Assembly (NCBI GenBank): GCA_964431965.1
Contig: CAYSLU010000015.1
Location: 6,165-70,164, forward strand
DNA length: 64,000 nucleotides
Reading direction: 5' to 3'
Source: CAYSLU01 sp964431965
Lineage (GTDB): Bacteria; Verrucomicrobiota; Kiritimatiellia; CAIKKV01; CAYSLU01
The translations under genes and the position numbers were made by a program. Numbering within the stretch: position 1 is the stretch's first letter; each line of letters opens with the position of its first letter. Positions 9,405 to 16,492 of the stretch are shown piece after piece. Under the pieces are notes generated by a model, which was not told where the DNA came from, searched no databases, and was given only the letters and a program-made list of their open reading frames with translations.

Positions 9405-10562
9405 ATGACCGGGAAGAAGAACTGGCGGGAACAGCGGGAGAAGCGGGCCTTCCTGGCACTTCAGGACGGGACCATCTACCGGGGCCACTCGGTCGGGGCG
9501 CCGCAGGATGCGCTCGGCGAAGTGGTCTTCAACACCGGTATGACGGGGTATCAGGAGATCCTGACAGACCCGTCCTACAGCGGTCAGTTCGTGACGATGA
9601 CGCATCCCGAAATCGGAAACACGGGCATCAATCCCGAGGACATGGAGTCGCGCCAGCTCTTCGCGAACGGCTTCGTGATGCAGGAGATGAACGAGCCGAG
9701 CAGCTGGCGGTCGCGGGAGAGCCTGGGCGCCGCGCTGGTGCGCAGCGGCATTCCGGCCATCGCCGGAATCGACACGCGGGCGCTTACGAGCCGGCTCCGG
9801 GATCAGGGCACGATGCGGGGTTTCCTGAGCGTTACCGGCGCCGTGACCGAGGCTCAGGCCGTGGCCCGGGCCGAAGGGTGGGGCGGCTTGGACGGCCAGG
9901 ACTATGCGAGCCGGGTTTCATGCGAGCGGCCGTACCGGTGGGACGCGGACGGCGCCCTGACGCGGTCGTTCGGGATCGCGGACGAGCTCCCGCCGGCGGA
10001 CCTGAAGGTCGTGGCCTACGACTTCGGCATCAAGTGGAACATCCTGCGCAGCATGAGGCTCTCCGGGATGGACGTGACCGTTGTGCCCGCGAAGACGCCG
10101 GCCGCGAAGGTGCTGGCGATGAAGCCGCAGGGCGTGTTCCTTTCCAACGGTCCGGCGGACCCGGCGGCCGTGACCTATGCGATCGACGCGAGCCGGGCGC
10201 TGCTCGGCAAGGTGCCGATGATGGGCATCTGCCTGGGCCACCAGATTCTGGGGATCGCCGTGGGCGGCCGGACGTACCGCCTGAAGTTCGGCCACCATGG
10301 GTGCAACCACCCGGTGCAGCACCTGGAGACGGGGAAGGTCGAGATCACCTCGCAGAACCACAACTTTTCCGTTGATCCGGAGTCGCTGGACAAGCGGCTG
10401 GTGGAGGTCACCCACGTCAATCTCAACGACCAGACGATCGAGGGCATCCGGCACCGGAATGAACCCATGTTCTCGGTCCAGTACCACCCCGAGTCGTCGC
10501 CGGGCCCGCACGACCCGTTCTATCTCTTCTCTTGGTTCCGAAAACTGATCACCGAGGCATAG
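9405..10562 (+). CDS. carA: Carbamoyl-phosphate synthase small subunit
   Basis: Hydrolyses glutamine and passes ammonia to the large subunit to make carbamoyl phosphate for pyrimidines and arginine. Start set at the ATG at 9405, which has AGGAG seven bases upstream and gives 385 residues, the usual length; the ATG at 9360 follows a T-run and has no ribosome site. The N-terminal CarA domain includes VVFNTGMTGYQEILTDPSY. The class I amidotransferase domain has nucleophile C276 in GICLGHQ, and H361 and E363 in YHPESSPGP. guaA follows after 22 bases. The large subunit gene carB is not nearby. Stop codon is TAG. Confidence 0.97.
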   Translation: MTGKKNWREQREKRAFLALQDGTIYRGHSVGAPQDALGEVVFNTGMTGYQEILTDPSYSGQFVTMTHPEIGNTGINPEDMESRQLFANGFVMQEMNEPSSWRSRESLGAALVRSGIPAIAGIDTRALTSRLRDQGTMRGFLSVTGAVTEAQAVARAEGWGGLDGQDYASRVSCERPYRWDADGALTRSFGIADELPPADLKVVAYDFGIKWNILRSMRLSGMDVTVVPAKTPAAKVLAMKPQGVFLSNGPADPAAVTYAIDASRALLGKVPMMGICLGHQILGIAVGGRTYRLKFGHHGCNHPVQHLETGKVEITSQNHNFSVDPESLDKRLVEVTHVNLNDQTIEGIRHRNEPMFSVQYHPESSPGPHDPFYLFSWFRKLITEA

Positions 10563-10584
10563 CTAGGGCGAGGCACAACTAGGG

Positions 10585-12129
10585 ATGGAACAGCACGACT
10601 GGATCGCGGTTCTCGACTTCGGCTCGCAGTACAGCCAGCTCATCGCGCGGCGCATCCGCGAGCAGAACGTGTACTCGGAGCTCATTCGCTACAACACGTC
10701 GGCGGACGCGCTGGCGGCGCGGAGGCCGGCGGGCATCATCCTGTCGGGCGGCCCGGCGAGCGTGCTCGACGCGGGCTCGCCGCTGTGCGACCCGCGGATC
10801 TTCGAACTGGGCGTGCCGGTGCTGGGGATCTGCTATGGCATGCAGATGACGGCGCACCTGCGGCAGGGCGCGGTCAAGCGCGGCCAGGCGCGCGAATACG
10901 GCAGCGCGCGGATCCGTATTCTGAGCCACGACGGGCTCTTCGCGGAGATGCCGGAAGAGATCGACGTGTGGATGAGCCACGGGGACCAGGTTGAGCGGAT
11001 GCCGCCCGGCTTTGTGGCGCTGGCGCAGACTCCGACCTGCCCGGTGGCCGCCATGGGCGATCCGCAGCGCCGGGTCTTCGGCCTGCAGTTCCATCCGGAA
11101 GTCGTGCATACCCCCCTCGGGACGCAGGTGCTGCGGCGGTTCATCTTCGACGTGTGCGGCTGCGCCGGCGACTGGCAGATGACGAAGTTCCTGGAAGACA
11201 GCGTCGCGCGGATCCGCGAGCGGGTGGGGGATGGCCACGTGATCTGCGGGCTGAGCGGCGGCGTCGACTCGTCGGTCGTCGCGGCGCTGATCCATCGCGC
11301 GATCGGACGCAAGCTCCACTGCATCTTTGTCGACAACGGGGTCCTCCGGCACGGCGAGTCCGAGAGCGTTCGCCGCACGTTCGGCGAGGTGTTCGGCATG
11401 GATCTCAAGGTCGTGGACGCCGCCGCGCTCTTCTTTCGGAACCTGAAGGGAGTCGTCGAGCCCGAGCAGAAGCGCAAGATCATCGGCCGGACGTTCATCG
11501 ACGTGTTTTCTGGGGAAGCGCGCCATCACGGGGAGGCGAAGTTCCTGGCGCAGGGGACGCTCTACCCGGATGTGATCGAGAGCGCCTCGCCGATCGGCGG
11601 CCCGTCGGCCACCATCAAGAGCCACCACAATGTCGGCGGCCTGCCGCCGGACCTCAAGTTCGAGCTCGTCGAGCCCATCCGGGAGCTGTTCAAGGACGAG
11701 GTCCGACGGCTGGGCCGCGCCCTGGGGCTCCCGGACTCCATGGTCAACCGGCAGCCGTTCCCTGGCCCCGGCATGGCCGTCCGCGTGCTCGGCGAGGTCA
11801 CCGAGGAGCGCGTGCGCCTGCTTCAGATGGCCGACCTGCGCGTGCAGGAGGAAATGATGAAGTGGGAGGAATACGGGAAGGTCTGGCAGTCCTTCGACGT
11901 ACTGCTGCCGATCCAGACCGTCGGCGTGATGGGCGACTGCCGCACGTACGAGAACGTCGTGGCGCTGCGGGTCGTCGAGAGCCAGGACGGGATGACGGCG
12001 GACTGGACGCACGTGCCGTACGCCATACTCGGGCGCATCTCCAACCGGATCATCAACGAGGTGTCGGGGATCAACCGCGTCGTCTACGACATCAGCTCGA
12101 AGCCGCCCGCCACGATCGAGTGGGAGTGA
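10585..12129 (+). CDS. guaA: GMP synthase (glutamine-hydrolysing)
   Basis: Converts XMP to GMP using glutamine and ATP in purine synthesis. 514 residues, full length. The amidotransferase domain (1-~190) has C83 in GICYGMQ and H170/E172 in FHPE. The ATP pyrophosphatase domain has the P-loop SGGVDSS at 224-230. The C-terminal dimerisation domain includes PFPGPGMAVRVLGE and ends in the typical KPPATIEWE. It sits 22 bases after carA and probably shares its promoter, an arrangement that joins two glutamine amidotransferase steps of nucleotide synthesis. Confidence 0.98.
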   Translation: MEQHDWIAVLDFGSQYSQLIARRIREQNVYSELIRYNTSADALAARRPAGIILSGGPASVLDAGSPLCDPRIFELGVPVLGICYGMQMTAHLRQGAVKRGQAREYGSARIRILSHDGLFAEMPEEIDVWMSHGDQVERMPPGFVALAQTPTCPVAAMGDPQRRVFGLQFHPEVVHTPLGTQVLRRFIFDVCGCAGDWQMTKFLEDSVARIRERVGDGHVICGLSGGVDSSVVAALIHRAIGRKLHCIFVDNGVLRHGESESVRRTFGEVFGMDLKVVDAAALFFRNLKGVVEPEQKRKIIGRTFIDVFSGEARHHGEAKFLAQGTLYPDVIESASPIGGPSATIKSHHNVGGLPPDLKFELVEPIRELFKDEVRRLGRALGLPDSMVNRQPFPGPGMAVRVLGEVTEERVRLLQMADLRVQEEMMKWEEYGKVWQSFDVLLPIQTVGVMGDCRTYENVVALRVVESQDGMTADWTHVPYAILGRISNRIINEVSGINRVVYDISSKPPATIEWE

Positions 12130-12166
12130 TCCGGCTCCTCACGCTTTCTTTTCCCGGTCGGGCGCA

Positions 12167-12195
12167 TTGCGGATAGCAGGTTGTTCGCCTATAAT
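12167..12195 (+). promoter_or_regulatory. Sigma70-type promoter for the helicase-associated-repeat gene
   Basis: TTGCGG (12167-12172), a 17-base spacer and a perfect TATAAT (12190-12195) lie 59 bases before the ATG at 12254. The -35 matches only its first three positions, but the -10 is consensus and the spacing ideal. Confidence 0.6.
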
Positions 12196-12253
12196 TGAAC
12201 CGGTTTGAGCGGCTGCACACCGGGCCGACTGGACGTTACGATTCGGGGGCGAG

Positions 12254-13081
12254 ATGCCGAGATCGGAACAGTCGTGGCAAAGGATGTTCGAGCGGCTGGT
12301 CGCCTTCCGGGGCCAGGCGGGCCACAGCGACGTACCCACTAACTCCTCCGCGGATCCCCAGCTGGGCCGCTGGGTCGCCACCCAGCGGCACAAGCGCAAG
12401 ATCGGCCGGCTGACGGCCGGGCAGATCGCCCACCTCGATTCGCTGGCATTCACGTGGTCGTCGGCCGACGCATCCTGGGATCGGATGTGGCGATTGCTCG
12501 AGGAGTTCAAGAAGCGGGAGGGCCACTGCAATGTCCCGGCGCACTGGGAGCAGGACATGAGCTTGGCGACGTGGGTGGCCAACCAGCGGCACCGGCATAA
12601 GATCGGGGCGCTGCCGGCGCCGCGGGTGAGCCGCCTGGAGGCGCTGGGGTTCACGTGGGGGATCTACCGACAGACCGCGCCGCCGCCGGCTGCTCCGAAG
12701 GGCGAGCGCGGGGCGGTGCGTCGGGACGATGTGCCCCATGGGCCTCTGGGCACCGATCCGAGGGATTTCGAGCAGAGGCTCTACAACCTGGGGCACGACG
12801 GCTACGTGCAGTACGACGGCAACGGCCCGCGCCCTAAGGAACTCGTCGCCTACGTGGCCAGCCATCGCGGGAACCTTCCGCCGTTCATTCCTCTGCCCAC
12901 GCGGCCGACGGTCTTTGTGCTGAGCGAGGGATACGCCCGAAAGCCGCGCAAGGCCGCGTGGAAGGGGGCTGGGCGACTGCCGCGGGAAGTGATCGAGTTC
13001 GTGGTGGAGAACGGCGTGCTCCCGCCCCAGGCTGAAGCCGGCCGGAACGGCAAGGGCGGCCGGAACGGGCGCCGCGCCTGA
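12254..13081 (+). CDS. Helicase-associated (HA) domain repeat protein without a helicase
   Basis: 275 residues. Two copies of the helicase-associated domain are visible: residues ~5-70 (W..M...L..F....GH.DVP, then LGRWVATQRHKRKIGRL) and ~74-138 (W..M..LLEEFKKREGHCNVP, then LATWVANQRHRHKIGAL). Each ends in LDSLAFTW or LEALGFTW. The domain is normally found in multiple copies next to superfamily 2 helicases and is thought to bind nucleic acid. No helicase motor is present here or in neighbours. Residues ~150-275 form a separate basic segment ending in a Gly/Arg/Lys-rich tail (GKGGRNGRRA), which fits nucleic-acid contact. It has its own promoter. Function not known. Confidence 0.85.
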   Translation: MPRSEQSWQRMFERLVAFRGQAGHSDVPTNSSADPQLGRWVATQRHKRKIGRLTAGQIAHLDSLAFTWSSADASWDRMWRLLEEFKKREGHCNVPAHWEQDMSLATWVANQRHRHKIGALPAPRVSRLEALGFTWGIYRQTAPPPAAPKGERGAVRRDDVPHGPLGTDPRDFEQRLYNLGHDGYVQYDGNGPRPKELVAYVASHRGNLPPFIPLPTRPTVFVLSEGYARKPRKAAWKGAGRLPREVIEFVVENGVLPPQAEAGRNGKGGRNGRRA

Positions 13082-13095
13082 TCGCGCCGCCGCGT

Positions 13096-13123
13096 TTGAC
13101 TAATCCCAACGTTCCGGTATTAT
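13096..13123 (+). promoter_or_regulatory. Sigma70-type promoter for tRNA-Ser
   Basis: TTGACT (13096-13101), a 16-base spacer and TATTAT (13118-13123) lie 25 bases before the tRNA. Each box matches 5 of 6 consensus positions. Confidence 0.6.
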
Positions 13124-13147
13124 AAACGCCCGTTCGAGTCCTACTCC

Positions 13148-13239
13148 GGAGGGGTGGCAGAGCCCGGTTGAATGCGCATGACTCGAAATCATGTGTGCCC
13201 TTACGGGCACCGGGGGTTCAAATCCCTCCCCCTCCGCCA
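13148..13239 (+). tRNA. tRNA-Ser (anticodon CGA)
   Basis: Folded by eye. The acceptor stem GGAGGGG (13148-13154) pairs with CCCCTCC (13229-13235), followed by discriminator G and an encoded CCA. The anticodon stem CATGA/TCATG encloses the loop CTCGAAA, with CGA at 13184-13186. A long class II variable arm (TGTGCCC/GGGCACC) and the T-loop TTCAAAT are present. It reads UCG serine codons. At 92 bases with a long extra arm it is a typical serine tRNA. Confidence 0.97.
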
Positions 13240-13349
13240 GTCTTCGTTCGCAGCGCAGCGGAGAACGTAGACTGCCCGGCGTAGTTGGCCGAGCCGTGCT
13301 CGGCAACGAAGCGGGGCTGGTTGGTGTGCGCTGTGAACTACGCCTGGCA
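13239..13349 (+). repeat. Nested inverted repeats between tRNA-Ser and the GIY-YIG gene
   Basis: Three stems fill this 111-base gap. AGTCTTCGTTC (13239-13249) pairs with GAACGTAGACT (13263-13273) with one mismatch, and its first base is the final A of the tRNA. TGCCCGGCGTAGTT (13273-13286) pairs with AACTACGCCTGGCA (13336-13349) with one mismatch. Inside the second stem, GCCGAGC (13288-13294) and GCTCGGC (13298-13304) form a perfect hairpin. There is no T-run, so it is not a standard terminator. It directly precedes the GIY-YIG start and may be a leader structure or a recognition site. Confidence 0.6.
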
Positions 13350-13357
13350 CGCCGCCG

Positions 13358-13606
13358 ATGGGACACTTTCATTACGTTTACGTGATCGAGAGCCAGTCTG
13401 AGGCCGGACGATACTACATCGGATTTACCGAGAATCTGGAAGATCGTCTCAAGCATCACAACGCAGGTGCTGTCCCTTCGACGCGGCCGTTCCGGCCATG
13501 GAGCTATCGAACGTGCACCGCCTTCACGGATCGGACACGCGCTCTTGATTTCGAGCGCTACCTGAAGACGCACTCCGGCCGAGCATTCATCAGCAAACAC
13601 CTCTAG
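13358..13606 (+). CDS. Small solitary GIY-YIG domain protein
   Basis: 82 residues containing only a GIY-YIG nuclease domain of the small UPF0213/YhbQ-like type. HYVYVIES fills the GIY position, RYYIGFTENLEDRLKHHN gives YIG plus the conserved Arg and the His/Asn after it, and RALDFERYLKTHSGRAFI carries the catalytic-type Glu and an invariant-looking tail. Most such proteins are proposed DNA nucleases of unknown role. There is no Shine-Dalgarno sequence; the start lies just after a set of inverted repeats and 118 bases after tRNA-Ser. Its position hints at a tRNA-associated mobile module, which is inference. Confidence 0.85.
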   Translation: MGHFHYVYVIESQSEAGRYYIGFTENLEDRLKHHNAGAVPSTRPFRPWSYRTCTAFTDRTRALDFERYLKTHSGRAFISKHL

Positions 13607-13611
13607 CTGAG

Positions 13612-13632
13612 AGTCTCCGGCAAGTGGAGACT
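13612..13632. terminator. Hairpin between convergent GIY-YIG and diguanylate cyclase genes
   Basis: AGTCTCC (13612-13618) and GGAGACT (13626-13632) form a 7-bp stem with a 7-base loop, six bases after the GIY-YIG stop. There is no T-run, so termination is only possible. It could also be the distal end of the GIY-YIG module. Confidence 0.35.
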
Positions 13633-13700
13633 GATGGTGATGGCAGGCCATCCTTCCGCGCGTCGAAGGGCTCCCCCGTGCCGTGGTCCGGCTACACCCC

Positions 13701-14942
13701 TCACCGGGTCGCGCACACGCGGTTCCGACCGTCGGTCTTCGCCTGGTACAGGGAGCGGTCGGCGGCGGACTGGACGGCTTCGGGGGTGGCCCGGCGACGC
13801 GTGGCCCGGGAGACGCCGATGCTGACCGTGATCCGGATCGTTCGCCTTGGCTGCGGCGGCCGGCTGAGCGCGTCCTTTGGCTTCTGAGCCGGGCGGTCCT
13901 TGTCGCGCAGCACGAACTCGCTCTCCGCAATCTCGTCGCGCAGCTCGTCCATGCCGACCAGGACGGACTCAAACGTCTGGCCCTCGCACACGATGACGAA
14001 CTCCTCGCCCCCCTGGCGGTAGGCGATCCCGACCGGGGACCGACGGAGATGCGACGCAATGAAGCGAAGCACCTGGTCGCCGACTTCGTGCCCGTGCGTG
14101 TCGTTGACCTGCTTGAAGTGATCGATGTCGATGATGGCGATCGCGTAGGTGGGGCCGAGCGAGCGGAGGTGATGGCGCAGGGCGCGCCGCCCGGGCAGCT
14201 CGGTGAGCTCGTCGATCGTCGACCGCCACCACGCGCTCTCGAGAATCGTCCAGACCAGGACAATGCCGGCCGCGCACATGAACAGGAGGAACGCGGCGCC
14301 GCCACGGCTGGGCCCCCAGAGCGACGAGGCGAAGTTGAGGGCGCCGAAGAGCTGCAGGAGCGCGATGGCCAGAAGCGCGCCCAGGCGCGGGCTCTCGTGC
14401 GGCTGGCCGCGCCGCAGCAGGGCGACGGCAGCGGCGAGGAAGGCCAGGACCCCGGCCAGCGGAAGGGCGAGCATGGGGGACATGGGCCGGAACACGATGA
14501 CCCGGGTGGTCGTCACCCACCGGGATACGGCGGGCAGGGCGGCGAAGGCGGCGATGAAGAGCAGCGGGAGGACGACGGCCAGGAGGCGGCGCCCGAACGT
14601 GCGCGGCCGCAGCCCGCGCTCGTCCAGCCGGTGGAAGAGGACGGTGAGCGGCGGCGCCGCCAGCGACATCAGGAATGCCAGGGCGGACAGGCGCGCGAGG
14701 TCGCCGTCCGACCGCGCCGCGAACCCCATGGCGGTAACGACGGCGAAGAAGAACGCCAGAAACGCGATGCGCGTCTGGGTGAACAGTGCGCCGAGCAGGA
14801 TGGCGACGCCGAAGATGACGTGCGGGAGGGCGATCAAAGCGGACTGGTCGGCCCATCCTGCCGTGTCCGCATGGAACGCGACGAGGGCCCCCACGAGGAT
14901 CGCGAGCGCCAAGGGCGGCAAGACGGGCAGGATAGTCCTCAT
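13701..14942 (-). CDS. Membrane-bound diguanylate cyclase (GGDEF)
   Basis: 413 residues from the ATG at 14942; the longer frame to 15113 overlaps the upstream gene. About eight hydrophobic segments fill residues 1-235, forming an integral-membrane sensor region. The GGDEF domain follows: LTELPGRRAL, IDIDHFKQVND with the metal-binding aspartate, and the active-site loop GGEEF at 311-315. It should make cyclic di-GMP from two GTP. The segment before the loop (SPVGIAYRQGGEEF) lacks the RxxD inhibitory site, so product feedback at that site is not expected. The gene lies 11 bases after the ceramidase-like gene and is probably co-transcribed with it. Confidence 0.93.
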   Translation of the reverse strand: MRTILPVLPPLALAILVGALVAFHADTAGWADQSALIALPHVIFGVAILLGALFTQTRIAFLAFFFAVVTAMGFAARSDGDLARLSALAFLMSLAAPPLTVLFHRLDERGLRPRTFGRRLLAVVLPLLFIAAFAALPAVSRWVTTTRVIVFRPMSPMLALPLAGVLAFLAAAVALLRRGQPHESPRLGALLAIALLQLFGALNFASSLWGPSRGGAAFLLFMCAAGIVLVWTILESAWWRSTIDELTELPGRRALRHHLRSLGPTYAIAIIDIDHFKQVNDTHGHEVGDQVLRFIASHLRRSPVGIAYRQGGEEFVIVCEGQTFESVLVGMDELRDEIAESEFVLRDKDRPAQKPKDALSRPPQPRRTIRITVSIGVSRATRRRATPEAVQSAADRSLYQAKTDGRNRVCATR

Positions 14943-14953
14943 GGGCGGATCGC

Positions 14954-16339
14954 CTATGTGCCGGCGTGCAGGTCCTTTGCCGTCTCGATGGCCGCGGCCT
15001 CGACCATCCGCAGGGCTTCCGGAACGAGGCGGGATCCCCGGCCGGTCCGGGTCTCGTAGCCGCCGCCGGCGAAGGCCCGCTCGGTCGGAACGTAGCCCAG
15101 ATAGCCGTTGCACATGTGGGCGACTTGCGTGAACCGGAAGGGCGATGCCAGCTTGATGGCCAGCTGGGCCTCAACAAACGGCTCGCCCATCAGGGCGACC
15201 AAGCCGAAGTCGCCGATGCGCATGGCCTGAATCTCGTACGGGTAGTGGGGGTGGGTGGTGCGTTCGTCTGCGATGTCGGCGATGCCGACGGCATACACCC
15301 AGTCCCATGAGACCCGGATGTGCTTGGCATCGGTCCACAGCGGCTCCGGATGCTCGGCGAGCATCTTCCTGGCCGAGGCCAGCAGCTCGTCCGAGATCAC
15401 GCGGCGGGGCACCGGCAGAATCCGGCGACGCCACGCGAGCGGAGACGGCGCGACCGGAGTCATGCTCTCGAGCGCCCGCCGGGTCGTCTCCGCCAGCTTC
15501 GCGCCCATCTGGAGATGGTCGGGCATCGGGTCGGGATTGATGTGATTCGCGTGATGCACGTTGCCGCAGCACCCGTTGATTACGAGGGGCACGCAGGCGG
15601 CGCCCCACAGCGACTCCATCTCGCGAGCCCACGCGCCCGGCCAGCCGGCGAGGGCGATATTCTCGCCGAAGCCGTGGCAGGGATGACACGTGTGATGAAG
15701 GAGGGCGGACACGACGGATCCGTCTTCGGCTGTGAAGACGGCAACGCCGACCTCGGGATCAGTCGGCCCCTCGACGTGAAGGATGTCGGGGCTGCAGGAG
15801 GGCGGGTGGCATCGGGCCGTTCCGTCGCGCATGACGAATCGCCTGTTGAAGGCGACTCGTCCGTCCATGGCCCGTGCGGCGGAGACGGTCACAGGGGCGA
15901 GCCGCTCAATGGCGGCGCCGACCGCCTGTACCGCTCCCGCGATCGCGGGCTCGTCATAGCGGTCGTCCCCGCCCCGCAGATACGCATACTGCGGCGGGAT
16001 GATCGGGCAGGAATTCCGGCAGAAGTGGTTCCCGATGCTTGGCGCGGCGTGGTTCTGAGTGATGTGGACGATCAGCGCCTCAGGGGAGAGCCCGTGGGCC
16101 AGTTGGCAGCGCAGGCGGATCTCGTCGGCCTGCGGGTTGTCGATCGCCAGGACGTCGATCGAGAGGATGGCGTACAGCCGGCCGTTCTGTTCGAAGGCCA
16201 GCGCCCGCGCGTAGAGCGGTTCCTTCACGCCGGTGCACGGTCGGCGGCGACCGATGTCCCCGGCGATCTGGATTCCGACCTGCGGTGAGATGTCGGCCTT
16301 GGCGGCCCCGGCACGCAAGACGTTCGGACTTGTGCTCAT
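14954..16339 (-). CDS. Neutral/alkaline ceramidase-like (N-terminal domain) protein
   Basis: 461 residues without a signal peptide. The opening LRAGAAKADISPQ is the hallmark of the neutral/alkaline non-lysosomal ceramidase N-terminal domain. Other landmarks are YARALAFEQNGRLYAILSID, a HITQNHAAPS segment and HHTCHPCHGFGEN, candidates for the zinc-binding histidines, and LVINGCCGNVHHANH. Many bacterial members of this domain family are uncharacterised and unlikely to be true ceramidases; it should be a cytoplasmic metal-dependent amidase or related hydrolase. It begins the leftward pair with the diguanylate cyclase. A 17-base sequence 39 bases upstream recurs in front of another gene (see 16378). 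Confidence 0.85.
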   Translation of the reverse strand: MSTSPNVLRAGAAKADISPQVGIQIAGDIGRRRPCTGVKEPLYARALAFEQNGRLYAILSIDVLAIDNPQADEIRLRCQLAHGLSPEALIVHITQNHAAPSIGNHFCRNSCPIIPPQYAYLRGGDDRYDEPAIAGAVQAVGAAIERLAPVTVSAARAMDGRVAFNRRFVMRDGTARCHPPSCSPDILHVEGPTDPEVGVAVFTAEDGSVVSALLHHTCHPCHGFGENIALAGWPGAWAREMESLWGAACVPLVINGCCGNVHHANHINPDPMPDHLQMGAKLAETTRRALESMTPVAPSPLAWRRRILPVPRRVISDELLASARKMLAEHPEPLWTDAKHIRVSWDWVYAVGIADIADERTTHPHYPYEIQAMRIGDFGLVALMGEPFVEAQLAIKLASPFRFTQVAHMCNGYLGYVPTERAFAGGGYETRTGRGSRLVPEALRMVEAAAIETAKDLHAGT

Positions 16340-16377
16340 GGGCGCGAGTCTCCCGACTGGCGCGCGCTAAGTCAAGC

Positions 16378-16394
16378 TGGCACAATCCGTCCGG
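16378..16394 (-). repeat. 17-base element shared with 43084-43100
   Basis: On the minus strand it reads CCGGACGGATTGTGCCA, 39 bases before the ceramidase-like ATG. The identical 17 bases lie in the same orientation upstream of the leftward glycosidase-like gene at 43026. It may be a regulator-binding site. Right after this copy, on the minus strand, comes TTGACT, a possible -35 box. Confidence 0.5.
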
Positions 16395-16492
16395 TCGAGT
16401 CGCTCAGGGATGGGGCCGAGGGCGCATGTACGCAGGCGGGGACGGAGTGTGGAGCGCCGTGCCCTCACGCGCTAAGCTACCGGGAGAATGAC

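Noticed and set aside
13624..13887. Rightward ORF after the GIY-YIG gene
   Set aside because: Runs antisense into the 3' end of the diguanylate cyclase and has no recognisable protein features.
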